Source: Kamptonema formosum PCC 6407 | GTDB taxonomy: Bacteria; Cyanobacteriota; Cyanobacteriia; Cyanobacteriales; Microcoleaceae | Direction: 5' to 3' | NCBI RefSeq assembly: GCF_000332155.1 | Contig: NZ_KB235898.1 | Location: forward strand, 267,774-331,773 | Length of the DNA: 64,000 nt | Position numbers and translations under genes: made by a program | Notes under the pieces: generated by a model | Database searches by the model: none | What the model was told of the DNA's origin: nothing | What the model saw: the letters and a program-made list of their open reading frames with translations, nothing else | Shown: in pieces, positions 18,467-27,107 of the stretch | Layout: each line of letters begins with the position of its first letter | Numbering within the stretch: position 1 is the stretch's first letter

Positions 18467-19555
18467 TTATTCCACCTCCAAAGGCACAGGTCGCAACCTT
18501 CCATCTACCTCCACACTCGGCCAATTAGGATCGAAAGTCAAGTTTTCCAATCCATCATTAAAAATCACAAAAGTATCCTCAATCTTTGCCCCCGTTAAAC
18601 TAGGATTCCAAGCAACAGCCATGTTTGATTGTAAAATGTCATTAGTTTCTGGATTCGCCACAACTTCCCGCGACAAATATCCCGTAGTTCCGCCTTGATG
18701 ATGTTCCCGAATTGCATTAACATACCCTTGCTGTTCGTAAGCATCCTTAAGCACATTATAAACTGCATTCAGCGATTTTCCAGGCTGACAAAAATTTAGA
18801 GCCTTGCCTTCAATTTCTCGCACATCTCTGTGCAATTTTGCCTGCTTTGTATTCAGAGAACTAAAGGAAACAAATCGCGTCAAGTTGGCATATAAACCAT
18901 ATCCCCTCGCGCAAAAAACCAGCATCGCTTCCCGTCCAATTACTTCTTTGGTAGCTGTCGCATGGCGGTAAAGCGGCAAACGTCTTTCTCCAGCAACTAA
19001 AGTAAGGTTAGGATGTAGCCCTCGCGCCCACAGCGCATCAGATCCAGCCCCCGCTAACTGATATTCTGTCCATGTAGGTTTAGCAGTAGAAAGTACCTCC
19101 GTCATTGCTTCGCTTGCCTTACGCCCTACCTGCCGATATCGCTCTAATTCACTTGCCATCATTACCCGTTTGTGGTTCTGTAAAGAAGCAGTTAATCCTG
19201 TCTCTTCGGAGTTAGCGGGGCGATCGCTTATTACCTTTCCCCCTTGAGCCGCTTCTCTAACAAAAGCTTCGCGTTTTGCCACATCCGCCCAAGGATAGAT
19301 ATAAACTTCAAAATTGGCTGGCAATTCCTCGTCTTTTAAACGCTGAGCTTCAATTTCATCTGTTAAAATCCAAGCATTTTCCGCCGTTACTAACACTTCG
19401 GCAATTCCGGTTTCAGCCGCTAGTAAGACAGTATTGGAACCGCCAGCAGTTGCCCAGGCAAACCAATCTGTACCGCGTAGGCGAAGTGCGCTCGCGCCTG
19501 TTTCTTTTAAGACTTGGCGGATTAATTCTAGTTTGGAGAAGACTTCTTTGTTCAT
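18467..19555 (-). CDS. M24 (pita-bread) peptidase-like protein, probably non-catalytic
   Basis: 362 residues. The C-terminal ~220 residues follow the aminopeptidase P / creatinase fold, but the metal site is damaged. Where active enzymes have the IDAG and GDITR aspartates, this one reads VFCAR and ANLTR. Where they have VEPG it reads WNPS. Only the His of EHHQGGTTG and the Glu of KIEDTFVI remain. The N-terminal domain (LRLRGTDWFAWATAGGSN) also fits creatinase-type proteins. Its place between galT and galK suggests a role linked to galactose metabolism, perhaps binding or regulation rather than proteolysis. This is inference; a different metal-free hydrolysis cannot be excluded. Confidence 0.8.
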   Translation of the reverse strand: MNKEVFSKLELIRQVLKETGASALRLRGTDWFAWATAGGSNTVLLAAETGIAEVLVTAENAWILTDEIEAQRLKDEELPANFEVYIYPWADVAKREAFVREAAQGGKVISDRPANSEETGLTASLQNHKRVMMASELERYRQVGRKASEAMTEVLSTAKPTWTEYQLAGAGSDALWARGLHPNLTLVAGERRLPLYRHATATKEVIGREAMLVFCARGYGLYANLTRFVSFSSLNTKQAKLHRDVREIEGKALNFCQPGKSLNAVYNVLKDAYEQQGYVNAIREHHQGGTTGYLSREVVANPETNDILQSNMAVAWNPSLTGAKIEDTFVIFNDGLENLTFDPNWPSVEVDGRLRPVPLEVE

Positions 19556-19604
19556 AGTTTAATTAAAGATTTTTTAACCATAAATTCACGATAAATCAAA
19601 CAGG

Positions 19605-19671
19605 TTGTAGGGTACGTGAGGCCAAGTTATAGATTGATAAATCAGGGTTTATACTTCTGACGCACCTACAA
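19605..19671. repeat. Inverted repeat element (TTGTAGGGTACGT ends)
   Basis: TTGTAGGGTACGT (19605-19617) is complementary, with small differences, to ACGCACCTACAA (19660-19671). The middle resembles AT-rich MITE cores. Confidence 0.5.
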
Positions 19672-19675
19672 ATAC

Positions 19676-19742
19676 TGTAGGGGCGGGTTCGCCCATATCT
19701 GTAATATAAACAAGAGATCCAGTAAACCCGCCCCGCTCCCCC
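19676..19742. repeat. GTAGGGGCGGGTT MITE-like element, copy 1
   Basis: Ends TGTAGGGGCGGGTT and AAACCCGCCCCGC are inverted repeats around an AT-rich core. Matching ends recur at 26975-27045 and 35560-35624. Confidence 0.7.
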
Positions 19743-19762
19743 TATCCACGTTCATCTGCGAT

Positions 19763-20851
19763 TTAAGCAGAAAGTGTCACTGATACGGCTTGTAATTCCT
19801 TAGCTTTTTCTTCTGGCAAAGCGTCGTTAGCAAACATTCCTGCCGCTAGTTCAGTTCCGGCTAAATATTTGAGGCGATCGCTTGTTCGATAAGGAGGATA
19901 AAATTGAGCGTGTAAGTGCGCTTCAGGATGGGGTTTACCATCAGTAGGTGCTTGAAACCATGCCATTAAATAAGGGAAAGGGCGATGCCACAAACCGTCA
20001 TATTTAAGAGTTACAGTTTTTAATGCTAAAGCTAAGGATTTGCGCTGTTTATCAGTCAGATCCATAAAGCTAGCAACTGGTTGAATAGTCGCCAGCCAAA
20101 CTTCGTAAGGGTAACGCGCACAGGCGGGGACAAATGCGATCGCGTCTTCATCTAAATAGATGATTCGCTGGTTTGCTGCAATCTCTTTTTGAATTAAATC
20201 TTGCAACAAACCCCGCTTGTGTTCTTGATAGTAACTCTGCTGGCACTCTAGCATTCTCGCTGGCACAGGCGGTACAAAAGGATAAGCGTAAATTTGCCCG
20301 TGTGGGTGGTGCAAAGTAACGCCTACTTCTGTACCCCGATTTTCAAAAGGGAGTACGTATTGAATTTCAGGATAACCTCCGATCGCGGCAGTGCGATCGC
20401 CCCACACTTGCAGCAGCAATTCTAAGTGATCTAGTTCCAAGCCACCCAGAGAAGCGAGAGGATCTTGAGTAAAAACTACTACTTCGCACGCGCCATCTGC
20501 CGGTAAAGTCTCGACAATGTTTGCAGGGGCATCATGCGCGGCCAGTGTCAGGGAGGGGAAGCGGTTGTCAAAAACTGCTACATCATAGCGCCCTTGCGGA
20601 AGTTCCGTCGGAAATTTCGGGTCAATAGTAGGCGCTAGTGGGTTGTATTCAGGGGGCGGCATGAAAGTTCGCCCTTGACGGTGACTGGCATAAGCCACCC
20701 ATTCCCCCCGCAAAGGATGCCAGCGTAGGTGCGGGTTAGCCTGCACTGGTTCATTGCTGGGGCTAGTGGCCGCAATTCCCTCAGCAATTGGGTAGCGGCT
20801 ATACAAAGTTAGCTTGCGACCATCCGGCTTTAGCAATGTCTGGGCGTACAT
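19763..20851 (-). CDS. galT: Galactose-1-phosphate uridylyltransferase
   Basis: It exchanges UMP between UDP-glucose and galactose-1-phosphate (Leloir pathway), yielding UDP-galactose. 362 residues. The active-site motif HHPHGQIYAYPF has nucleophile H184 within HPHGQ. The N-terminal ANPHLRWHPLRGEWVAYASHR block and the C-terminal PHPEAHLHAQFYPP metal-binding-type block are the expected conserved regions. It is the first gene of the minus-strand galT / M24-like / galK group. With UDP-galactopyranose mutase 2.3 kb away on the other strand it would feed UDP-galactose to UDP-galactofuranose synthesis. About 900 bp of mostly non-coding DNA lies upstream. Confidence 0.95.
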   Translation of the reverse strand: MYAQTLLKPDGRKLTLYSRYPIAEGIAATSPSNEPVQANPHLRWHPLRGEWVAYASHRQGRTFMPPPEYNPLAPTIDPKFPTELPQGRYDVAVFDNRFPSLTLAAHDAPANIVETLPADGACEVVVFTQDPLASLGGLELDHLELLLQVWGDRTAAIGGYPEIQYVLPFENRGTEVGVTLHHPHGQIYAYPFVPPVPARMLECQQSYYQEHKRGLLQDLIQKEIAANQRIIYLDEDAIAFVPACARYPYEVWLATIQPVASFMDLTDKQRKSLALALKTVTLKYDGLWHRPFPYLMAWFQAPTDGKPHPEAHLHAQFYPPYRTSDRLKYLAGTELAAGMFANDALPEEKAKELQAVSVTLSA

Positions 20852-21749
20852 TTTTTTTGTGCCACAATGAGGCTTTAATTAATGTTAGAAGTATAGCTTC
20901 TCGCTTCTTGTTTGCGCCCCTATCTAAAGTAGCAAATTTGTTAACTGTTAACCATAATACCCTTAAATGTAGAGTGGCGAGCGCCCGAACAGTTTGTATA
21001 AGATTGAATCTCGCCGCATGGAAGATGTGTACTAAAAGAGATAAGTTAATAGTACATTAGACCTCTTGCGAAAGTACGATCGCTCTAGGTAGAATAAAAG
21101 AAAAAATTAGCTTAATAAGATGAATTACGAACAATTACAAAAGTTAAACCCCACAGAGTTTAAACGCTACTGTGGAGTACATCAACAGACATTCAAAGAG
21201 TCTGGGAATTAAATAGGGTATTAATGAATCAAATTCTTATCGAATTGTAATTAGAACGAAGAAGACGCTTCGGATTAAGATTTAATTCGAGCGCTGGGAT
21301 TTATAATTATGAACTTTCTTTGAAGACAAATTAGCGAACACCTGAGACTTTCGCAAGAGGTCTACTGCATAAAAACCTCATAAAATTCACCGCCAGTAGC
21401 TACCAGCTAAAAGACATCCCCAAAGCCGAACTTGATTCTAACACTCTTTGACCCAGAGTACCAGCCTAGTACCGTCTGCATCAAATTCTGCCTTCAGATA
21501 GAAGTAAATCTAAAATTTTTACCTTACATTTATCAACAATAGCAAGTTCTAACGATAAATACCTTATCTGGAAGTTTGACTCCAGTATAAAAGCGAATAA
21601 GCTTAGTTTCTCAAAGCTTCGCACTTGCTATTTGAGCAACATAGAAGACTGCACTTGCTTCCAAATAAAAGCGTTTAATAAGTTCTTGCTATCTTCAGCA
21701 AGGCCGCTTTGAGGCGTGTTATCACCTTTACAAATTACTGAGGCTACTT
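20852..21749. other. Divergent intergenic region between galT and the glycosyltransferase
   Basis: It contains the IS5-type remnant (21060-21362). The ~390 bp between the remnant and ATG 21750 is AT-rich with no credible ORF and would be a long leader or promoter zone for the glycosyltransferase gene; GAGG lies just before its start. No known riboswitch motif was recognised. Confidence 0.5.
21060..21362 (+). mobile_element. Internally deleted IS5-family-like element (MITE-like), perfect terminal inverted repeats
   Basis: The ends AGACCTCTTGCGAAAGT (21059-21075) and ACTTTCGCAAGAGGTCT (21347-21363) are perfect inverted repeats; a TA flanks each side of the 303-bp core as a probable target duplication. 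Inside, codons from 21120 read MNYEQLQKLNPTEFKRYCG, the start of an IS5-type transposase. Codons 21266-21334 read RFGLRFNSSAGIYNYELSL, its C terminus, ending in TAG. The catalytic middle is missing, so it cannot move itself but may be cross-mobilised. Confidence 0.85.
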
Positions 21750-23117
21750 ATGTCGCACCCGGAAAATAACCTAAAAAATAAAGTTAACAGCAGCGGAAAC
21801 TGGAAAATCCGATTTACCTCTTTAGACGGAGTGGGAGCGCCATCCCAGTTCGCCCCCTCATCAAAAATAAACTCCACTAACTCTCAAACATCCCATTTAG
21901 AAATACCCGACTTAGTTTGCCTCTCACATCTACGGTGGGATTTCGTCTACCAGCGACCCCAACACCTATTAAGCCGCTGTGCCAAAAATCGGCGCGTATT
22001 CTTCATCGAAGAACCAGTATTTAGCCCCGATGCAAATTGGCGGCTTGATGTTAGCATCCGCGACAGTGGAGTTTGGGTAATCGTGCCGCATTTGAGCGAA
22101 GGAATGAGCGAAGAAGCAATAAAAATGGCTCAACAAGCAATGCTTGATGCTCTCTTCGAGCAAGCGCAAGTTCGTAGCTATATTCTTTGGTACTACACCC
22201 CAATGGCAATGGCTTTTAGCAGTCACTTAAAGCCCATAGCCGTAGTCTACGACTGCATGGACGAGCTATCAGCATTCAAAGGCGCTCCTCCCAGTTTAAA
22301 AACACACGAAGCCGCACTATTTAGCCGTGCCGACTTAGTGTTTACAGGAGGACACAGCCTTTACGAAGTCAAGCGGCATCAGCACCACAGCGTCCACGCC
22401 TTTCCCAGCAGCATTGAAAGAGCGCACTTCGCCCAAGCCAGAAATCTAATCGAAGAACCAGCAGATCAAGCTGACATTCCTCATCCCCGGTTAGGATTCT
22501 ATGGCGTAGTAGATGAGCGCATGGACATCGAACTACTGCGCGGCATGGCCGAAGCGCGTCCCCACTGGCATTTAGTCATCATTGGGCCAGTAGTAAAAAT
22601 CGATCCTGAAACTCTGCCGCGCCACCCAAACATTCACTATCTCGGCGGCAAATCCTATCAAGAATTACCTGCATATCTTGCAGGTTGGGATGTAGCGTTA
22701 CTGCCTTTTGCCATTAATGAATCAACCCGCTTTATTAGTCCTACCAAAACCCCAGAATACCTCGCCGCAGGCAAGCCAGTTGTATCCACTCCCATCCGCG
22801 ATGTAATTCGACCCTACGGGCAAGAAGGATTAGTAAGAATTGCCAGCACAGCCTCAGAATTCGTGGCCGCAGCCGAAGCAGCAATGAATGAAAATATCGA
22901 GGCATCGGGTTGGCTACAGGAAGTAGATGCGTTTTTGGCGCAGAATTCTTGGGATCGCACTTGGGGGCAGATGATCCAGTTAATAGAGGCAGTAATTCGC
23001 GATCGCATGGCATCAGTTGAGAAACCTGCTGCTTTGCCAAAATCTGCTACCTCAGCACCGGAAAATCGCCACGCCGTAAGCGTAAAAACTTCTTCAACTA
23101 CAGCATTAAACCGCTAA
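21750..23117 (+). CDS. GT-B glycosyltransferase (family 1/4 type)
   Basis: 455 residues. The first ~50 are variable. Then VCLSHLRWDFVYQRPQHLLSR, typical of cyanobacterial glycosyltransferases with a GT1-type fold, VVYDCMDELSAF, FTGGHSLYEVKR, LGFYGVVDERMD, and the donor-site region RFISPTKTPEYLAAGKPVVST with the E-x-x-A-x-G pattern. The donor sugar cannot be read, but the next gene (90 bp on) makes UDP-galactofuranose, so galactofuranose or galactose transfer to a surface glycan is a reasonable guess. The C-terminal ~40 residues are low-complexity. Cytoplasmic, perhaps membrane-associated. Confidence 0.85.
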   Translation: MSHPENNLKNKVNSSGNWKIRFTSLDGVGAPSQFAPSSKINSTNSQTSHLEIPDLVCLSHLRWDFVYQRPQHLLSRCAKNRRVFFIEEPVFSPDANWRLDVSIRDSGVWVIVPHLSEGMSEEAIKMAQQAMLDALFEQAQVRSYILWYYTPMAMAFSSHLKPIAVVYDCMDELSAFKGAPPSLKTHEAALFSRADLVFTGGHSLYEVKRHQHHSVHAFPSSIERAHFAQARNLIEEPADQADIPHPRLGFYGVVDERMDIELLRGMAEARPHWHLVIIGPVVKIDPETLPRHPNIHYLGGKSYQELPAYLAGWDVALLPFAINESTRFISPTKTPEYLAAGKPVVSTPIRDVIRPYGQEGLVRIASTASEFVAAAEAAMNENIEASGWLQEVDAFLAQNSWDRTWGQMIQLIEAVIRDRMASVEKPAALPKSATSAPENRHAVSVKTSSTTALNR

Positions 23118-23206
23118 GTTTGCTGTTTGTTGTAGTTCCCAGCAATAACTGGGCGACTGGGAACGCTAAAAATCACCACTTTACAAATATTACAAGAGGT
23201 AATTTA

Positions 23207-24415
23207 ATGTTTGATTACTTAATTGTCGGAGCTGGATTTGCAGGTAGCGTCATTGCCGAACGTTTAGCAACTCAAGCCGGAAAAAAAGTCTTAATAATCG
23301 ATACCCGCAACCACATTGGCGGCAACGCCTACGATCATTACGACGATCACGGCATTCTAGTACATAAGTACGGCCCCCACATTTTTCACACCAACTCTCG
23401 CGATGTTTTCGAGTATTTATCTCTGTTCACAGAGTGGCGGCCCTACGAACACCGCGTACTCGCCAGTGTTGATGGTCAAAATTTACCAATTCCCATCAAC
23501 CTCGATACCGTAAATCGGTTATACGGACTCAATCTCACCTCCTTCGAGGTAGCGGAATTTTTCGCAAAGTTAGCAGAAGCAAAAGAATACATCCGCACCT
23601 CCGAAGATGTTGTCGTCAGCAAAATTGGTCGCGAACTTTACGAGAAATTCTTCCGCAACTATAGCCGCAAACAGTGGGGAATAGACCCCTCTGAACTCGA
23701 CAAATCAGTGATCGCCCGCGTACCCACCCGTACCAACCGCGACGACAGATATTTCACAGATAGCTATCAAGCAATGCCGCTGCATGGCTATACCCGGATG
23801 TTTGAGAAAATGCTTTCTCACCCTAATATTAAGGTGATGCTAAATACCGACTACCGGGAGATTGAAAATATCATTCCGTATAGCCAAATGATTTACACGG
23901 GGCCAGTTGATTCCTACTTCAATTATTGCTACGGCAAACTGCCCTACCGTTCGTTGGAATTTAAGCACGTAACCATCAATACTCCGGTATTCCAACCAGC
24001 GCCAGTTGTCAACTTTCCCAACGAGCATTTGTACACCCGCTGTACTGAGTTCAAATATCTGACGGGACAAGAACACCTGAAAACAAGCATCGTCTACGAA
24101 TACCCCCGCGCTGAAGGCGATCCTTACTACCCAGTACCGCGCCCAGAGAATGCCGAAATTTATAAGAAATATAAGGCGTTAGCTGACTCAACTCCTGGGG
24201 TGCAATTTGTCGGAAGATTGGCGACTTATAAGTATTACAACATGGATCAGGTCGTCGCTCAAGCTCTGACAACCTACAACCAAATTACTGTCAAACCAAA
24301 GATAGAATTGCTGGGCAATCTCAACGGTTCTACCCAGAACTTGAGTCGGGATGGAGTTGCCGCACAGCCGATGGCTTTAGAAGCTGCTGTTGGCAACGGT
24401 AACGGCAAAGCTTAG
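23207..24415 (+). CDS. glf: UDP-galactopyranose mutase
   Basis: A flavoenzyme that interconverts UDP-galactopyranose and UDP-galactofuranose for surface polysaccharides. 402 residues from ATG 23207 (AGAGG upstream); the open frame begins at 23120 but the first ~29 codons are not protein-like. Marks: the FAD-binding start FDYLIVGAGFAGSVIAERL, IIDTRNHIGGNAYDH, and GPHIFHTNSRDVFEY, plus YSRKQWGIDP, RVPTRTNRDDRYF and the C-terminal GRLATYKYYNMDQVV with its FAD-binding tyrosines. It follows the glycosyltransferase closely and likely shares its transcript. A hairpin follows the stop. The last ~30 residues (NGNGKA tail) are variable. Confidence 0.95.
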   Translation: MFDYLIVGAGFAGSVIAERLATQAGKKVLIIDTRNHIGGNAYDHYDDHGILVHKYGPHIFHTNSRDVFEYLSLFTEWRPYEHRVLASVDGQNLPIPINLDTVNRLYGLNLTSFEVAEFFAKLAEAKEYIRTSEDVVVSKIGRELYEKFFRNYSRKQWGIDPSELDKSVIARVPTRTNRDDRYFTDSYQAMPLHGYTRMFEKMLSHPNIKVMLNTDYREIENIIPYSQMIYTGPVDSYFNYCYGKLPYRSLEFKHVTINTPVFQPAPVVNFPNEHLYTRCTEFKYLTGQEHLKTSIVYEYPRAEGDPYYPVPRPENAEIYKKYKALADSTPGVQFVGRLATYKYYNMDQVVAQALTTYNQITVKPKIELLGNLNGSTQNLSRDGVAAQPMALEAAVGNGNGKA

Positions 24416-24427
24416 GGCAAATAGTAG

Positions 24428-24464
24428 TAGGTGGACATAAATTGCAATATATATGTCCACCCTA
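24428..24464 (+). terminator. Hairpin after glf, possible terminator
   Basis: TAGGTGGACATA and TATGTCCACCCTA pair with one bulge. The T-run after it is poor (AATGTTTC), so it may instead be a dispersed repeat. Confidence 0.4.
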
Positions 24465-24523
24465 TAATGTTTCAACTTTTACCATCCACAAACACTCCCA
24501 ATTAATAATTGAGATCCATAGCA

Positions 24524-24877
24524 ATGAGCGTAGTTAAAGTTACTTTGTCACCCGATGTTTTGGAAAGTGCTAACGCTCTCCATTTTCAGAAAGAAATTGA
24601 GAAAATAATTGAAAATGGAGGTAAAATTCTGATGCTCGACCTCAAGAACGTTACTTTTCTCACTAATGCGGGATTAATGACTTTAGTTTCAATTATGAAA
24701 CTTGTTAAAGCGTCAAATTGCATCCTTTTGATATCTTCAATGAGCGAACAAGTCAGGATGTTATTTGAACTGACGGGTTTAGAGCAAATGTTTAACTGTT
24801 TTCCGAGTGGCGAAGAAATTCCTGTTCCCAGTGAATTAACTGAAAAGGTAGGAGGTTTGAAAAGTGTTGCACTTTAA
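24524..24877 (+). CDS. STAS-domain protein (anti-sigma factor antagonist-like)
   Basis: 117 residues from ATG 24524, a single STAS domain: KVTLSPDVLESANALHFQKEIEKII, then ILMLDLKNVTFLTNAGLMTLV, and SEQVRMLFELTGLEQMFNCF. STAS antagonists bind anti-sigma kinases and are controlled by phosphorylation of a Ser in the DSSGL motif. Here that stretch reads TNAGL, so the usual phosphoserine is Ala. This would make it constitutively active or a structural STAS protein, if the alignment is right. It sits between glf and the GH2 gene, each separated by ~110-130 bp, and may regulate surface-glycan genes by partner switching (inference). Confidence 0.85.
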   Translation: MSVVKVTLSPDVLESANALHFQKEIEKIIENGGKILMLDLKNVTFLTNAGLMTLVSIMKLVKASNCILLISSMSEQVRMLFELTGLEQMFNCFPSGEEIPVPSELTEKVGGLKSVAL

Positions 24878-25004
24878 ATTATTTCGGTCGTAATAGGAAT
24901 TTAGCCCTAAATTCTATAAATTAGGGATAAAGACCTACTACGAACTTAGTCAAAGTTTGGCAATTTTGACTAGAATAGAAATATAACCTGAGATAGATGT
25001 GTTG

Positions 25005-26888
25005 ATGAGTTGGTTAGGTAGAGCGGTAGAAAATTGCGATATTGAAGAGCCGGCAACTTTTGAGAACAGGACAACTGTTCATGGGCAAAAAACGGGCTAT
25101 CCTCGCCCACAATTGCGGCGCAGCAATTGGATTTGTCTTAACGGCTCGTGGAAGTTTAGTTATGATGATACGGGGCTGTGCGTTCAACCGAGCGATATTG
25201 CGGAGTGGACTCACACGATTGAAGTGCCTTTTGCTCCAGAATCGGCTAGGAGCGGTATTGGCGATCGCGGTTTTCACCCGAATTGCTGGTACGAGCGCGA
25301 GTTTGATGTACCGAAAGCTGAGGGGCGAGTTCTACTCCACTTCGGGGCGGTAGATTATCACGCTCGTGTCTGGGTTAACGGTCAATTCGTAATGGAGCAC
25401 GAAGGGGGGCATACTCCTTTTAGCGCTGATATTACGGCAGTCTTGAACGAAAATGGGCCGCAGCGGGTGACAGTTCATGCTCAAGATGACCCCCAAGATT
25501 TGGCGAAACCTCGCGGGAAACAAGATTGGCAGTTAGAACCTCACAGTATTTGGTATCCACGCACCACGGGGATTTGGCAGACTGTTTGGGCCGAACTTGT
25601 ACCCTCGACTTACATCGATCGCATCCGCTGGACTCCGCAGTTTGAAAGGTGGGAGCTCGGTTTCGAGGCTTTCGTTGCAGGCGATCGCTACGATGGTATC
25701 CAAATCAAAGTCAGGCTGTCAATTGGTTGCTTGCTGCTGGTCAACGATACCTACGAAGTCATCAACGGCGAAATTCACCGCCGCATTGCCCTGTCCGATC
25801 CCGGTATTGACGACTACCGCAACGAGTTGCTGTGGAGTCCAGAGAAGCCGACATTAATTAATGCTCAGATAGAGTTGTGGTGCGAAGGTCGGATGTTGGA
25901 CGAGGTGAAGTCTTACACGGCAATGCGGACTGTGAGTATACAGCGCGATCGCTTCATGCTCAACGGCCGCCCCTACTACCTGCGCCTGATTCTAGACCAA
26001 GGTTATTGGCCCGATACGCTGATGACAGCCCCCTCCGACGAAGCATTTCGCCAAGATATCGAACTGGTGAAAGCAATGGGCTTCAACGGTGTCCGCAAGC
26101 ACCAGAAAATTGAAGACCCCCGCTTCTTATACTGGGCAGACGTGATGGGCTTGTTAGTTTGGGAAGAAATGCCCAGCGCTTATCGCTTCACTCCTAAAGC
26201 CGTAGCTCGGCTGACGCGGGAGTGGACTGAAGTCATCGATCGGGATGCCAGCCACCCGTGCATCGTGGTTTGGGTTCCGTTTAACGAATCTTGGGGAGTG
26301 CCTAATTTAGTCGAGACAGCAGCCCACCGCAACTATGTACAAGCACTCTACTACTTGACTAAAACCCTTGACCAGACACGCCCCGCGATCGGGAATGACG
26401 GCTGGGAGAGTATCGATACTGACATTCTCGCTATTCACGACTACGATAATAACCCCGAAAGTTTGGCAAAGCGCTATGGGCCGCAGGTTGATTTATCAAA
26501 ACTTCTAGATCGCGATCGCCCCGGAGGGCGGATTCTGACCCTTGATGGTCATCCCCACCAAGGGCAACCAGTAATGCTGACTGAGTTTGGCGGCATCGCT
26601 TACGCGGGTCGGGAAAATCCCGATTTTCATAGGGTGTGGGGATATGTGCGATCTACTGATGTCTCTGAGTTGCAAAAACGATATGGGGGGTTGCTTGCCG
26701 TTGTTAATCAGGTGGAGATGTTCAGCGGCTTTTGTTATACGCAGTTGACTGATACTTTCCAAGAAGCTAATGGTTTGCTGTATGCCGATCGCACTCCTAA
26801 GTTTCCGATAGAGGCGATCGCAGCCGCAACTCTTGGCCAGGGTGCGCCAGAAGAACGTTTAGATCCGCAAATTCTTGGTTCTTGCTAA
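25005..26888 (+). CDS. Glycoside hydrolase family 2 (beta-galactosidase/glucuronidase-like)
   Basis: 627 residues from ATG 25005; GTG 24999 is an alternative. Order: a jelly-roll sugar-binding domain (~40-205; LNGSWKFSYDDTG, VLLHFGAVDYHARVWVNGQ, HEGGHTPFSADIT), an Ig-like domain (~205-325), and a TIM-barrel catalytic domain. The acid/base is E428 in VPFNESWG and the nucleophile E527 in MLTEFGG. GH2 enzymes cleave beta-galactosides, glucuronides or mannosides; substrate is not fixed by these motifs, but the galK/galT/glf context supports a galactoside. No signal peptide, so it acts in the cytoplasm. CTAATGG repeats follow the stop. Confidence 0.9.
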   Translation: MSWLGRAVENCDIEEPATFENRTTVHGQKTGYPRPQLRRSNWICLNGSWKFSYDDTGLCVQPSDIAEWTHTIEVPFAPESARSGIGDRGFHPNCWYEREFDVPKAEGRVLLHFGAVDYHARVWVNGQFVMEHEGGHTPFSADITAVLNENGPQRVTVHAQDDPQDLAKPRGKQDWQLEPHSIWYPRTTGIWQTVWAELVPSTYIDRIRWTPQFERWELGFEAFVAGDRYDGIQIKVRLSIGCLLLVNDTYEVINGEIHRRIALSDPGIDDYRNELLWSPEKPTLINAQIELWCEGRMLDEVKSYTAMRTVSIQRDRFMLNGRPYYLRLILDQGYWPDTLMTAPSDEAFRQDIELVKAMGFNGVRKHQKIEDPRFLYWADVMGLLVWEEMPSAYRFTPKAVARLTREWTEVIDRDASHPCIVVWVPFNESWGVPNLVETAAHRNYVQALYYLTKTLDQTRPAIGNDGWESIDTDILAIHDYDNNPESLAKRYGPQVDLSKLLDRDRPGGRILTLDGHPHQGQPVMLTEFGGIAYAGRENPDFHRVWGYVRSTDVSELQKRYGGLLAVVNQVEMFSGFCYTQLTDTFQEANGLLYADRTPKFPIEAIAAATLGQGAPEERLDPQILGSC

Positions 26889-27107
26889 TGGTTAATGGTT
26901 AATGGCTAATGGCTAATTGCTAATTGCTAATGGCTAATTGCTAATAGTTAATTGTTTTTACCAGTTAACAGCCTTGTAGGGGCGGGTTTAGCAGATAACC
27001 TTTGTAGCCAACAGATAAGCTTTCAACAAAACCCGCCCCGTCCCCACCGTTAACAGTTAACCGTTAACCGTTAACAATTAACAATTAACAATTACAAATT
27101 ACCGCAA
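26889..27107. repeat. Heptamer repeats flanking GTAGGGGCGGGTT element, copy 2
   Basis: CTAATGG/CTAATTG units (26886-26947) are followed by an inverted-repeat element with ends TGTAGGGGCGGGTTT and AAAACCCGCCCCGT (26975-27045), then GTTAACC/CAATTAA units up to 27099. The start codon of the next gene follows within 10 bp, with no ribosome-binding site visible. Confidence 0.8.
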
